Source: an uncultured Clostridia bacterium (GTDB lineage: Bacteria; Bacillota; Clostridia; Christensenellales; UBA1242). From it: a DNA stretch of 15,832 nucleotides. This document shows positions 1 to 7,267 of the stretch, piece by piece (the stretch's first letter is position 1; every line of letters begins with the position of its first letter). The notes under the pieces are model-generated. The model was given only the letters and a program-made list of their open reading frames with translations, searched no databases and was not told where the DNA came from. The translations under genes and the position numbers were made by a program. Location: NCBI GenBank assembly GCA_947631875.1, contig CANRMV010000014.1, forward strand, positions 1-15,832. Direction: 5' to 3'.

Positions 1-48
1 CAAAACTAATTGAGCACAAAAACAAAAAAGTTTTTATGAGTGAAAATA

Positions 49-78
49 AAAAATAGCATCAAAAATGCTATTTTTTTT
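49..78 (-). terminator. Bidirectional intrinsic terminator after walJ
   Basis: A hairpin with arms AAAATAGCAT and ATGCTATTTT around a short A-rich loop is followed by a T-run on either strand. It starts about 30 bases beyond the walJ stop on the minus strand, so it most likely ends the walJ transcript. It could also stop a plus-strand transcript entering from the left edge. Nothing else recognisable lies in bases 1-48. Confidence 0.75.
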
Positions 79-107
79 AAATTTTTTGCGGTTTTTTGCA
101 AATTTTA

Positions 108-902
108 TTATTTTTTATCATTCTTAATTTTAAACAAAGTTGTTGGCTCTGTTAAGGCAACATCAATTCTAAACCCCTCCCCTTCATTAAAGCCATGTGT
201 TTCAAGAAGTTTTGTTATGTAAGAAAACGCAAATTCTGGCGAGTTGTTTTCTTTGCTTAAATGTGATAGCACAATTTGTCTTGTTCCAGACGAAACCAGC
301 CTTTCAATCATCTCTTCACTTGCATCATTGGACAAATGCCCATTTTTGCCTGCAATTCGCATCCTTAGGCTGAGCGGATATTTTTCACAATTCCTAAGCA
401 TTGAAATGTCATGATTTGCCTCCAAATAAACAAGTTGGCTGCCTTTAATTTTGTTGTAAATTTCGTCAGTTGTGTGTCCCAAGTCTGTGACAATGCTTAT
501 TCTTTTGTCCCCTTCCGAAATTGAAAATCCAAAACATTTCACATCATGCGGAACTTCAACAGGGTCAACCACCAAATCTTTAATTGCAAAAGTGCTTGTG
601 AAGATTTTTTTATTTTTGTCAGCAACTTTTTCAAGTTTGTCATACATGCCTGCCCAAACATCGTTGTGTGCAAACACGGGCAAATCATATTTTTTGCTGA
701 AAATGTTTATGCCTTTAATATGGTCTGTATGTTCATGCGTAACCACAATTCCGTCAAGTTGTTCACCACTAATTCCAAGCAGCGCAAGCCTGTTTTCCGT
801 TTCTTTGCATGAAAGACCATCATCCACGATTATGCGTGCATTTTCGCTTTCAATATATGTCAAATTGCCATCGCTGCCCGATGAAAGATTTATAACTCTC
901 AT
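108..902 (-). CDS. walJ: WalJ/YycJ-type MBL-fold metallo-hydrolase
   Basis: A 264-residue cytoplasmic metallo-beta-lactamase-fold hydrolase, the length I recall for B. subtilis WalJ (YycJ). The N-terminus MRVINLSSGSDGN has the family's SGSxGN strand-turn. The metal-binding motif HEHTDH is at residues 56-61, followed by VTDLGH, LEANHD, GHLSND and LSHLSKENN, which match the later metal and active-site blocks of this family in order. WalJ proteins are usually linked to the WalRK cell-wall regulon and are suspected nucleases acting on DNA; no walRK genes are in view, so the role is inferred from family. I chose the ATG at 902 because it gives the family N-terminus; a GTG two codons upstream is possible. 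There is no good ribosome binding site, and the promoter lies immediately upstream, which suggests a leaderless message. The stop is TAA. Confidence 0.9.
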   Translation of the reverse strand: MRVINLSSGSDGNLTYIESENARIIVDDGLSCKETENRLALLGISGEQLDGIVVTHEHTDHIKGINIFSKKYDLPVFAHNDVWAGMYDKLEKVADKNKKIFTSTFAIKDLVVDPVEVPHDVKCFGFSISEGDKRISIVTDLGHTTDEIYNKIKGSQLVYLEANHDISMLRNCEKYPLSLRMRIAGKNGHLSNDASEEMIERLVSSGTRQIVLSHLSKENNSPEFAFSYITKLLETHGFNEGEGFRIDVALTEPTTLFKIKNDKK

Positions 903-908
903 ATGCAC

Positions 909-938
909 ATTTTACCAAATTTCCACTTGTTTTGTCAA
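909..938 (-). promoter_or_regulatory. walJ promoter, apparently leaderless
   Basis: On the minus strand, TTGACA (938-933) is followed after 18 bases by TAAAAT (914-909), with TGG just before the -10. Only six bases separate the -10 from the walJ ATG at 902, so the expected start of transcription falls on or next to the A of the start codon. No Shine-Dalgarno sequence could then be in the RNA. Confidence 0.7.
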
Positions 939-982
939 TAAGACATGAAACATTTTTGGATAGATAAAAATTTGTTTTTAAC

Positions 983-1025
983 AAAAAAAACAGCAAATAA
1001 TTTGGATTTTTTCGCTGTTTTTGTT
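983..1025 (-). terminator. Intrinsic terminator after uvrA
   Basis: Arms AAAAACAGC and GCTGTTTTT flank an imperfectly paired A/T-rich inner region, and the minus-strand side ends in a run of eight T. It lies just beyond the uvrA TAA. The T-run on the plus side means it could work in both directions. Confidence 0.65.
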
Positions 1026-1041
1026 GTTGCTTTTTATTGGT

Positions 1042-3867
1042 TTATTTTTTTTGAGTTTCCAGCATCTTTTTCAGGAATTGTCCTGTGTAACTTTTTTTAT
1101 TTTTGGCAATCTCTTCTGGCGTGCCAGTGGCAACAATCATTCCGCCCTCATCGCCGCCTTCTGGCCCCATGTCAATGATGTAATCGGCGCATTTTATCAC
1201 ATCAAGATTGTGTTCGATAACCACAACCGAATTTCCTTTTCCAATCAATCTTTGCAAAATTTTGATAAGTTTTTTAACATCATAGGAATGCAGTCCTGTG
1301 GTTGGCTCATCTAAGATATACATCGTTTTGCCGGTGTCCTTTCTTGAAAGTTCCGTTGCCAATTTCACACGCTGAGCCTCACCGCCCGAAAGTGTTGTGG
1401 CTGGCTGCCCAAGTTTGATGTAGGAAAGCCCAACATCATAAAGTGCTTGCATTTTGCTTTTTATGGTTGGAATGTTCTCAAAAAACTTTAAGGCCTCCTC
1501 AACTGTCATATCCAAAACATCGCTGATTGTTTTGCCCTTATATTTCACTTCAAGTGTTTCTCGATTGTAACGCTTACCCTTGCACACCTCACAAGGCACA
1601 GTTATATCTGGCAAAAAATACATTTCAATTTCTTTCACGCCCGCACCCTCGCACGTTTCGCATCTTCCGCCCCTCACATTGAAAGAAAATCTGCCCGGAC
1701 CAAAGCCTCTCGCTTTTGCATCTGGGGTTGAGGCAAACAAATCTCTAATCGCATTGAAAACGCCGGTGTAAGTGGCAGGATTTGAACGTGGTGTTCTGCC
1801 GATTGGCGCTTGGTCTATGCTGATAACCTTGTCCAAAACTTCGGCATTTCTTATCTCTTTAAACTTTCCAAGTTCCAATTTGCTGTTGTTAAGGAGGTTT
1901 GAAAGATATGGATAAAGCACGCCATTGATAAGGCTGCTCTTTCCGCCACCCGAAACGCCCGTTACAAGTGTTAAAATGCCCGTTGGAATTTTGACATCAA
2001 TGTTTTTAAGGTTGTTTTCCTTTGCTCCAATGATTTCAATGAAATCTTTTGGCTTTTGTCGCGTTTGTGGGATTTCAATTTTTTCATCACCCCTTAAAAA
2101 TGCCGCCGTGATGGATTTTTTGCTTTTCATAACTTGCTCAACCGTGCCTGCCGCAACAATTTCACCGCCATGCACTCCTGCCAGTGGCCCCACATCCACA
2201 AGATAATCTGCTGCTCGCATGGTGTCCTCGTCATGCTCAACAACAATCAAAGTGTTTCCAAGCGATTGCAGTTTTTTGAGTGTGTTCAACAGTTTTTCAT
2301 TGTCACGCTGATGCAAGCCGATGGAAGGTTCGTCCAAAATATACAGCACGCCCACAAGCCCACTTCCAATTTGTGTTGCAAGCCTTATTCTTTGCGCCTC
2401 GCCACCTGAAAGTGTTTCAGCAGAGCGGCTTAAAGTAAGATAGGAAAGCCCAACATCTTGCAAAAAGTAAAGCCTTGCCAAAATTTCTTTCAAAATTGGC
2501 TCAGCAATTTGCGCTTTTGTTTTTGAAAGTTCCAAATTTTCAAAAATTGGAATTAAATTTTTCACACTTTTTGAGCAATAATCATCAATGTCAAGCCTGT
2601 TTATCTTAACCGAAAGTGCCGCCTCATTCAATCTTTTTCCATGACAAACCGAACATGTTTGCTCATGCATAAATCTTCCAATTTCAAATCTAACAAACTC
2701 ACTGTTTGTTTCTTTGTAACGCCTTCGCAAGTTGTTTATAATTCCTTCAAAGGCAACTTCCACCTTGTGTCTGCCAAACTTATTGTCAACATCAACAGCA
2801 ATTTTTTCCTCGCCCGTGCCATACAGCAAAATTTTCAGTTTTTCCTTTGACAACTTGTTCACTGGCTTGTTTAAATCTATATCATACTGCTTTGAAAGTG
2901 CAACAAAATAACTTTTTGCCATTGAGCCATCTTCCATTCGCCAACCCGTGTTGTTAAACGCACCCTCGTTGATGGAAAGGTTGGCATTTTTCAAAACCAA
3001 GCCTTCATCAATGTCCAAAATGTATCCAAGCCCGGTGCAGTTTGGGCAAGAGCCATATGGCGCATTGAAAGAAAAAATTCTTGGGCTGATTTCTTCCAAA
3101 GTCCAGCCGCATTCTGGGCAGGCATAGTTTGTGGAATAGGTTTCAGTTTTTTCGTCAGTTTCAATCACAACCAAGCCATCCGCAAGTTTAAGTGCGGTTT
3201 CCAAACTGCCAGAAAGACGGGTGTCTTTGCCTTCTTTAAGCACAATTCTGTCCACAACCACGCTGATGTTGTGTTTTATGTTTTTGTCAAGTGTGATGGT
3301 GTCGTCAAGAGTGAAAATGTTTCCGTCAACTTCCACTCTCACATATCCACTTCGTTTCAAACTGTCAAAAAGTTTTTCATGGCGGCCTTTTTGCCCTCTG
3401 ATAACAGGCGCTAAAACGGTTATTTTTGTTCCTTCGCCCAAAAGTTTGATGTCGTCCACAATTTGGTCGATTGACTGCTGTTTAACCTCGCGGTGACAAT
3501 GAGGACAATACGGAGTGCCAACTCTTGCAAACAAAAGCCTTAAATAATCATAAATTTCCGTCACCGTTCCAACCGTTGATCTTGGATTTCGATTGGTTGT
3601 TTTTTGGTCGATTGAAATGGCTGGTGAAAGCCCTTCAATAACTTCCACATCAGGTTTTTGCGCTGCGCCCAAAAATTGACGAGCATAAGAAGAAAGGCTT
3701 TCGATATATCTTCTTTGCCCTTCCGCAAAAATAGTTCCAAACGCAAGCGAGGATTTGCCCGACCCGCTCACGCCTGTGAAAACGATAAATTTATCTCTTG
3801 GCAAGGTTAAACTGACATTTTTTAAGTTGTTTTCCTTTGCACCTTTAATAACAATTTCATTTTTCAT
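1042..3867 (-). CDS. uvrA: Excinuclease ABC subunit UvrA
   Basis: A full-length 941-residue UvrA, the ABC-type ATPase dimer that finds bulky DNA lesions and loads UvrB in nucleotide excision repair. The first nucleotide-binding half has Walker A GVSGSGKS at residues 32-39, the CPHCHREV segment and a zinc module CPECG...CPNCTG near residue 260, and the ABC signature LSGGEAQRIRLA. The second half has Walker A GVSGGGKSS near residue 640, the lesion-binding zinc finger CETCEGAG...CEVCKGKR, and LSGGEAQRVKLA with ILDEPTTGLH. All key residues are present. I start at the ATG at 3867, preceded by AGAGGCG at good spacing; a TTG seven codons upstream is in frame but has no ribosome site. It has its own promoter and terminator. 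uvrB lies upstream but is separated by a 138-residue gene. The stop is TAA. Confidence 0.97.
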   Translation of the reverse strand: MKNEIVIKGAKENNLKNVSLTLPRDKFIVFTGVSGSGKSSLAFGTIFAEGQRRYIESLSSYARQFLGAAQKPDVEVIEGLSPAISIDQKTTNRNPRSTVGTVTEIYDYLRLLFARVGTPYCPHCHREVKQQSIDQIVDDIKLLGEGTKITVLAPVIRGQKGRHEKLFDSLKRSGYVRVEVDGNIFTLDDTITLDKNIKHNISVVVDRIVLKEGKDTRLSGSLETALKLADGLVVIETDEKTETYSTNYACPECGWTLEEISPRIFSFNAPYGSCPNCTGLGYILDIDEGLVLKNANLSINEGAFNNTGWRMEDGSMAKSYFVALSKQYDIDLNKPVNKLSKEKLKILLYGTGEEKIAVDVDNKFGRHKVEVAFEGIINNLRRRYKETNSEFVRFEIGRFMHEQTCSVCHGKRLNEAALSVKINRLDIDDYCSKSVKNLIPIFENLELSKTKAQIAEPILKEILARLYFLQDVGLSYLTLSRSAETLSGGEAQRIRLATQIGSGLVGVLYILDEPSIGLHQRDNEKLLNTLKKLQSLGNTLIVVEHDEDTMRAADYLVDVGPLAGVHGGEIVAAGTVEQVMKSKKSITAAFLRGDEKIEIPQTRQKPKDFIEIIGAKENNLKNIDVKIPTGILTLVTGVSGGGKSSLINGVLYPYLSNLLNNSKLELGKFKEIRNAEVLDKVISIDQAPIGRTPRSNPATYTGVFNAIRDLFASTPDAKARGFGPGRFSFNVRGGRCETCEGAGVKEIEMYFLPDITVPCEVCKGKRYNRETLEVKYKGKTISDVLDMTVEEALKFFENIPTIKSKMQALYDVGLSYIKLGQPATTLSGGEAQRVKLATELSRKDTGKTMYILDEPTTGLHSYDVKKLIKILQRLIGKGNSVVVIEHNLDVIKCADYIIDMGPEGGDEGGMIVATGTPEEIAKNKKSYTGQFLKKMLETQKK

Positions 3868-3889
3868 ACGTTTCGCCTCTAACCACAAA

Positions 3890-3898
3890 ATTATACCA
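3890..3898 (-). promoter_or_regulatory. uvrA extended -10 promoter
   Basis: TATAAT at 3895-3890 is preceded by TGTGG, an extended -10 element. No good -35 is seen at 17 bases (TTTTAA), so the TGn motif probably compensates. It predicts a leader of about 16 bases that contains the AGAGG ribosome site. No SOS-box-like palindrome is visible here. Confidence 0.65.
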
Positions 3899-3927
3899 CA
3901 TTATCCAAGTTCTTAAAAGAAAATATC

Positions 3928-3951
3928 AAAAAAAGCAACATATTTGTTGCT
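3928..3951 (-). terminator. Terminator directly after the 138-residue gene
   Basis: AGCAACA and TGTTGCT form a 7-bp stem with a four-base loop, followed by seven T on the minus strand. The stem overlaps the last two bases of the TAG stop codon of the upstream gene, so the gene and its terminator are fused with no spacer. Confidence 0.75.
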
Positions 3952-4366
3952 ATTTTGTTTTAGACTTGCTTGTTTTGTTTGTTTTTTTCTGACCATACAA
4001 CTCAACTTTTGCTTCAATGCATCCTCTCCACTTTTCAACAGGGATTGCTGCTGGCTGTGGCACATCTACATAATAATTTGTAACATCACGTAGTTCTTTG
4101 TTTGAAAGCTGATTCAACACAATTTCAGGTGTAACAACAGCATTGCCTTCATAATCACGCAAAGGCAATAAAATGTCTACAACTCTTAATTTTGACAATT
4201 TTTTTGCAACGCCAACAGAACTTTCTGACATATATTCATCCTTAGCACCTAAGAATGTAACATAGCACAATCTGTTTAAAATCCCCCTCTTCACAAGTGG
4301 TCGAATTTTTTTGTTTAATTCCTCAATTTGTTGCCTGCTTATGCCGTCATATTTATTATTGCTCAT
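3950..4366 (-). CDS. Hypothetical protein, 138 residues
   Basis: I do not recognise this family. The protein is soluble-looking with no signal peptide or membrane segment. It starts MSNNKYDGISRQQIEEL, has a mixed central part (LCYVTFLGAKDEYM, then KLSKLRVVDILLPLRDYEGNAV), a proline-rich stretch VDVPQPAAIPVEKW, and a basic, probably disordered tail (QKKTNKTSKSKTK). The start is well supported: GGAGG lies six bases before the ATG and a consensus promoter is just upstream. Its own terminator follows at once, so it is a compact single-gene unit. It sits between uvrB and uvrA, which in many bacteria are neighbours, so a link with DNA repair is possible but unproven. It could equally be an unrelated insertion. 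The stop is TAG. Confidence 0.8.
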   Translation of the reverse strand: MSNNKYDGISRQQIEELNKKIRPLVKRGILNRLCYVTFLGAKDEYMSESSVGVAKKLSKLRVVDILLPLRDYEGNAVVTPEIVLNQLSNKELRDVTNYYVDVPQPAAIPVEKWRGCIEAKVELYGQKKTNKTSKSKTK

Positions 4367-4387
4367 TTAAGCCTCCATTAGGGTTAT

Positions 4388-4416
4388 ATTATAACAAAAT
4401 ATGAGGTTGCTGTCAA
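4388..4416 (-). promoter_or_regulatory. Consensus sigma-A promoter for the 138-residue gene
   Basis: TTGACA (4416-4411), a 17-base spacer and TATAAT (4393-4388) on the minus strand match both hexamers and the ideal spacing. TGT precedes the -10, an extended -10 element. The gene's ribosome site GGAGG follows about 10 bases further on. It begins inside the short gap after the uvrB stop, so the gene need not depend on uvrB transcription. Confidence 0.85.
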
Positions 4417-4426
4417 GACTGTTTCA

Positions 4427-4438
4427 ACAAATATTTGT
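4427..4438. other. Perfect 12-bp palindrome ACAAATATTTGT
   Basis: A perfect inverted repeat lies between the uvrB stop codon and the -35 box of the next promoter, about ten bases upstream of that -35. It has no following T-run, so it is not a typical terminator. An operator is possible, but such A/T palindromes also occur by chance. Confidence 0.35.
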
Positions 4439-5323
4439 CTAAATTTCATCTTTTTTGCCAAGTTTTTTCTTTAACATTGCAATTTTATTTCTAAGTTCAA
4501 TCGCACGCTCAAAGTCAAGTTGAGAAGAGGCAATTTTCATCATTGAAGTTAAGCGGTCAATCTCTTTTGGAATGTCCTTTTTAGAGATTGAATTGTCCCC
4601 CACCTTCTTGGCAATGTCAAGCGTGTTTTTAATCTCTTTGATGATTGTTTTTGGCGTGATGTTGTGCTGTTTGTTGTATTCCTCTTGCAACTTTCTTCTT
4701 CGCTCCGTTTCGTCTATGGCACGCCTCATACTGTCAGTGACGGTGTCTGCAAACATAATCACACGCCCGTTTTCGTTTCTTGCTGCACGCCCGATTGTTT
4801 GAATTAAAGCGCCTTCACTTCTAAGAAATCCCTCTTTGTCGGCGTCAAGTATGCAAACTAGTTCCACCTCAGGCATATCCAGCCCCTCACGCAACAAGTT
4901 AATTCCAACCAAGATGTCAAACTCGCCCTGTCTAAGCCCGTTTATGATGTCCACACGTTCCAAAGTGTCAATTTCGCTGTGAAGATATTTCACCTTAAAA
5001 TGTCTGTCGCCAAGATAGGTGGTCAAACTCTCCGCCATTTTTTTTGTTAAAGTGGTCACAAGCACACGCGCATTTCTGGCAATCGCCTTTTTGCACTCCA
5101 CCATAAGTTCTTCCACTTGGTTTTTGATTGGTCGAACTTCAATTTTAGGGTCAAGCAGCCCCGTTGGGCGAATGACTTGCTCCACAACCTGCCCCGCCTT
5201 GTCAAGTTCATATTTTGAAGGCGTGGCGGAAACATAAATGGTTTGTTTCAATTTCTTTTCAAACTCTTCAAATTTAAGAGGGCGGTTATCTTTTGCCGCT
5301 TCCAACCTGAAACCATAGTCCAC
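4439..5323 (-). CDS. uvrB: UvrB, C-terminal part (after in-frame TAG)
   Basis: The C-terminal 294 residues of UvrB, in the same reading frame as the N-terminal part and separated from it only by TAG-CTT. It opens VDYGFRLEAAKDNRPLKF, matching the family block LVxYGFRLPSAxDNRPL. It continues through the second helicase domain (YVSATPSKYEL, VLVTTLTKKMAESL, REGLDMPEV, QTIGRAARNENG) to a complete UVR motif near the end (QLDFERAIELRNKIAMLKKKL), which binds UvrA and UvrC. No further damage is visible. GTG at 5323 could start translation, because AGAAAGG lies eight bases before it, so reinitiation is conceivable. Otherwise this part is made only by readthrough of the TAG. The final stop is also TAG. 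Confidence 0.8.
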   Translation of the reverse strand: MDYGFRLEAAKDNRPLKFEEFEKKLKQTIYVSATPSKYELDKAGQVVEQVIRPTGLLDPKIEVRPIKNQVEELMVECKKAIARNARVLVTTLTKKMAESLTTYLGDRHFKVKYLHSEIDTLERVDIINGLRQGEFDILVGINLLREGLDMPEVELVCILDADKEGFLRSEGALIQTIGRAARNENGRVIMFADTVTDSMRRAIDETERRRKLQEEYNKQHNITPKTIIKEIKNTLDIAKKVGDNSISKKDIPKEIDRLTSMMKIASSQLDFERAIELRNKIAMLKKKLGKKDEI

Positions 5324-5326
5324 AAG

Positions 5327-5329
5327 CTA
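5327..5329 (-). other. In-frame TAG splitting uvrB
   Basis: The minus-strand codons read AAA GCC AGA AAG GCC TAG CTT GTG GAC TAT. Homologues have RKETLVEYGF or RKQVLVDHGF here, so TAG replaces one variable residue (Thr, Val or Ser in relatives) and no base is gained or lost. Joining the parts through this codon gives 656 residues, the usual UvrB length. Possible causes are a point mutation, an assembly error, stop readthrough, or a true split with restart at the GTG. Confidence 0.9.
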
Positions 5330-6409
5330 GGCCTTTCTGGCTTTGTCGCCATTATACATTGCCCGAATTTGTGGAATTGTCATGTGGCTTTCATCAATAA
5401 TTGTCAAAAAATCTTTTGGAAAATAGTCAATAAGCGTGTATGGCGCCTCGCCAGGCTTTCTTCCGTCAAAATAGCGTGAATAGTTTTCAATTCCGCTGCA
5501 ATATCCCACTTCCTTCATCATCTCAATGTCATAGGCCACACGCTGCCCAATTCTTTCCGCTTCAAGTGGTTTTCCGTGCGCCTCAAAGTTTTTAATTGCT
5601 TTTTCACGGTCAATGGAAATTTGCGCAATCGCGTTTTGCAGCGTGTTTGAGCCAACAGCATAGTGCGTTGCAGGATAAATTGCAACAAAGTTCACTCCAT
5701 TCAATAGGTTGCCGCTCACGGGGTCAAATTCATAGATTTTTTCAATTTCATCGCCAAAAAAACGCACTTTTATTGCCATTTCGCTTGTGTTTGCTGGAAA
5801 AATATCCACAACATCGCCATTCACCCGAAAAGTCGTGCGCTTAAAATCAATGTCGTTTCTGGTGTATTGAATGGCAATCAGGTGGCTGATGAGTTCATCG
5901 CGGTCGAACTCCTCGCCTTCTCGAAGGGCAATGTGCAAATTGTGATATTCCTCTGGGCTTCCCAAGCCATATATGCAGGAAACAGACGCAACAACAATCG
6001 TGTCCTTTCTTTCAAGCAGCGAAGATGTGGCAGAGGAGCGAAGTTTGTCGATGTCCTCATTCACCGCCATATCTTTTTCAATATATGTGTCAGTTGAAAC
6101 GATGTAGGCCTCCGGCTGATAATAGTCATAATATGAAACAAAATATTCCACACGATTGTTTGGAAAAAATTCTCGAAATTCATTGCAAAGTTGTGCCGCC
6201 AAAGTTTTGTTGTGGGCAATAACAAGTGTTGGCTTGTTCACCTTTGCAATTATGTTTGCCATAGTGAAAGTTTTACCCGAACCCGTAACCCCCAAAAGCA
6301 CTTGGTCCTTCAGTCCGTCCTCAATTCCCTCAACCAATTTTTCAATTGCCTCAGGCTGGTCGCCCGCCGGCTTGTATTTTGACTGTAAATCAAATTTCTT
6401 CTCTTCCAT
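5327..6409 (-). CDS. uvrB: UvrB, N-terminal part (ends at in-frame TAG)
   Basis: The first 360 residues of UvrB, the DNA-helicase-like subunit that UvrA loads at lesions and that recruits UvrC. Walker A GVTGSGKT is at residues 40-47. The beta-hairpin region used to clamp a DNA strand (YYDYYQPEAY) lies near residue 95. The family segment GLGSPEEY is present, and the Walker B motif DESH is at 339-342. The product stops shortly after motif II, so alone it lacks the second helicase domain and the UVR motif and should be inactive. I use the ATG at 6409, which gives the standard N-terminus (FDLQSKYKPAGDQPEAI). No ribosome site precedes it, and the -10 box ends seven bases upstream, so the message appears leaderless. 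Confidence 0.88.
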   Translation of the reverse strand: MEEKKFDLQSKYKPAGDQPEAIEKLVEGIEDGLKDQVLLGVTGSGKTFTMANIIAKVNKPTLVIAHNKTLAAQLCNEFREFFPNNRVEYFVSYYDYYQPEAYIVSTDTYIEKDMAVNEDIDKLRSSATSSLLERKDTIVVASVSCIYGLGSPEEYHNLHIALREGEEFDRDELISHLIAIQYTRNDIDFKRTTFRVNGDVVDIFPANTSEMAIKVRFFGDEIEKIYEFDPVSGNLLNGVNFVAIYPATHYAVGSNTLQNAIAQISIDREKAIKNFEAHGKPLEAERIGQRVAYDIEMMKEVGYCSGIENYSRYFDGRKPGEAPYTLIDYFPKDFLTIIDESHMTIPQIRAMYNGDKARKA

Positions 6410-6416
6410 AAATTTT

Positions 6417-6445
6417 ATTTTACCACAAAAAAATGCTATTTACAA
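6417..6445 (-). promoter_or_regulatory. uvrB promoter, apparently leaderless
   Basis: TTGTAA (6445-6440), a 17-base spacer and TAAAAT (6422-6417), with TGTGG before the -10. Seven A/T bases separate the -10 from the uvrB ATG at 6409, so transcription should begin at or within a base of the start codon. No SOS operator is evident. Confidence 0.7.
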
Positions 6446-6459
6446 TAAATTTTATATAA

Positions 6460-6741
6460 TTATAAATCTCCAAAACTAATTAAATCATTTTCATTAAACA
6501 AGCCTTCTTCCTTTGCTTGTTTTAAAAGTGCAAGTTCTTTATCTCTCCCCAAATAAGATGTAACCGTTTTTGTGTAATCATCAATCAGTCCAGCATGGGT
6601 CATAATCTCAACTGTAATATCTTTTTTAGAATAGGTTTGAAAAAAATTTCTCAATGTTTCAATATTTACATTGTCAATCGTAAATTCATGATAGAGCAAA
6701 TCAGTTTTCTTTTGTGACAAACCGTCACACTCCCTTCTCAC
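6460..6741 (-). pseudogene. ChbG/YdjC-family deacetylase, C-terminal part
   Basis: The C-terminal portion of the frameshifted carbohydrate deacetylase. The homologous frame is open from inside the G-tract (about 6840) and reads GGIDHLDTHHHLIDNPNI, which contains the HLDxHHH metal-binding motif expected of the family. It then runs through LPVRRECDGLSQ and VEIMTHAGLIDD to a normal C-terminus ending in TAA at 6460. The 93 residues after a GTG at 6741 could be translated alone, but that piece would lack every metal ligand and I see no clear ribosome site, so I call it the broken 3' part of one gene. Removing one G from the tract would fuse both parts into a 239-residue protein, about the family's length. 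Confidence 0.75.
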
Positions 6742-6796
6742 AGGCAGGTTAAGTTCTTTTGAAATCTTTTTGATTGCCGCCTTAATGTTTGGATTG

Positions 6797-7180
6797 TCAA
6801 TTAAATGATGATGCGTGTCTAAGTGGTCTATACCCCCCCCCGCTCATTTTTTTATACAGGTTGACCTGTGCCATAATTTCGTTATAAGCATCATCAAAAG
6901 TTAAATTTGGATTTTCAATTTGTTTTCTGTTATACAAAAACACACCATTTTCATCTGTTAGTCTCTCATTTTTTATAAGTGGCTTGCCAACTGTAAGATT
7001 GATGTGCAACCCTATGCAATTAATGCCGTTTTGTTTTGCCAACTCAACGGCATATTTAGCATATTTCATGTTAACCATAATGGATGTGCTTGAAAGATAG
7101 CCCTCTTTAATTCCCTTTACAATTCCATCTGAAATACTTTTGCTCAATCCAAAATCGTCTGCGTTTATAATAAGTTTCAT
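6797..7180 (-). CDS. ChbG/YdjC-family deacetylase, N-terminal part (frameshifted)
   Basis: The N-terminal 112 or so residues are a clear YdjC/ChbG carbohydrate deacetylase, a metal enzyme that removes acetyl groups from amino-sugar oligosaccharides. Visible are the metal-binding INADDFG motif at residues 5-11, the STSIMVNM strand and GLHINLTVGKPL. After KKMSGGG the frame leaves homology and ends within 14 residues (YRPLRHASSFN), because a run of nine G carries one base too many. The start has GAGG upstream and a visible promoter. The protein as read lacks the HLDTHHH metal site and should be inactive. It could be a recent lesion, a phase-variable tract or a sequencing error. Confidence 0.8.
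   Translation of the reverse strand: MKLIINADDFGLSKSISDGIVKGIKEGYLSSTSIMVNMKYAKYAVELAKQNGINCIGLHINLTVGKPLIKNERLTDENGVFLYNRKQIENPNLTFDDAYNEIMAQVNLYKKMSGGGYRPLRHASSFN
6833..6841. repeat. Homopolymer tract, nine C (G9 on the coding strand)
   Basis: Nine consecutive C on the plus strand lie exactly where the deacetylase reading frame shifts. Eight would restore the full frame. Such tracts slip during replication, transcription and sequencing. Confidence 0.95.
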
Positions 7181-7201
7181 CCTTATTTCCTCTCTGTAAT
7201 A

Positions 7202-7210
7202 ATTATATCA
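7202..7210 (-). promoter_or_regulatory. Deacetylase gene extended -10 promoter
   Basis: TATAAT (7207-7202) preceded by TGTGA, with a weak TTTGTG -35 at 17 bases. It predicts a leader of about 15 bases holding GAGGAAATAAGG before the ATG at 7180. Confidence 0.6.
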
Positions 7211-7267
7211 CATTATGCTGCCCACACAAAATGATTTCACCACAATCGTATTCACAAGCCTATAAAG

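Noticed and set aside
472..948. Plus-strand reading frame of 158 codons
   Set aside because: It is antisense to walJ, has no ribosome site and no recognisable protein pattern, and runs through the walJ promoter.
3868..3888. Seven extra N-terminal residues for UvrA from an upstream TTG
   Set aside because: These codons overlap the ribosome site and leader, and the family N-terminus fits the ATG at 3867.
3868..3949. SOS (LexA) box before uvrA or uvrB
   Set aside because: No GAAC...GTTC-type palindrome is present in either upstream region.
4439..6409. TAG reassigned to an amino acid in this organism
   Set aside because: TAG is used as the terminal stop of at least three genes, one directly followed by a terminator hairpin, and no suppressor tRNA is in view. 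Site-specific readthrough cannot be excluded.
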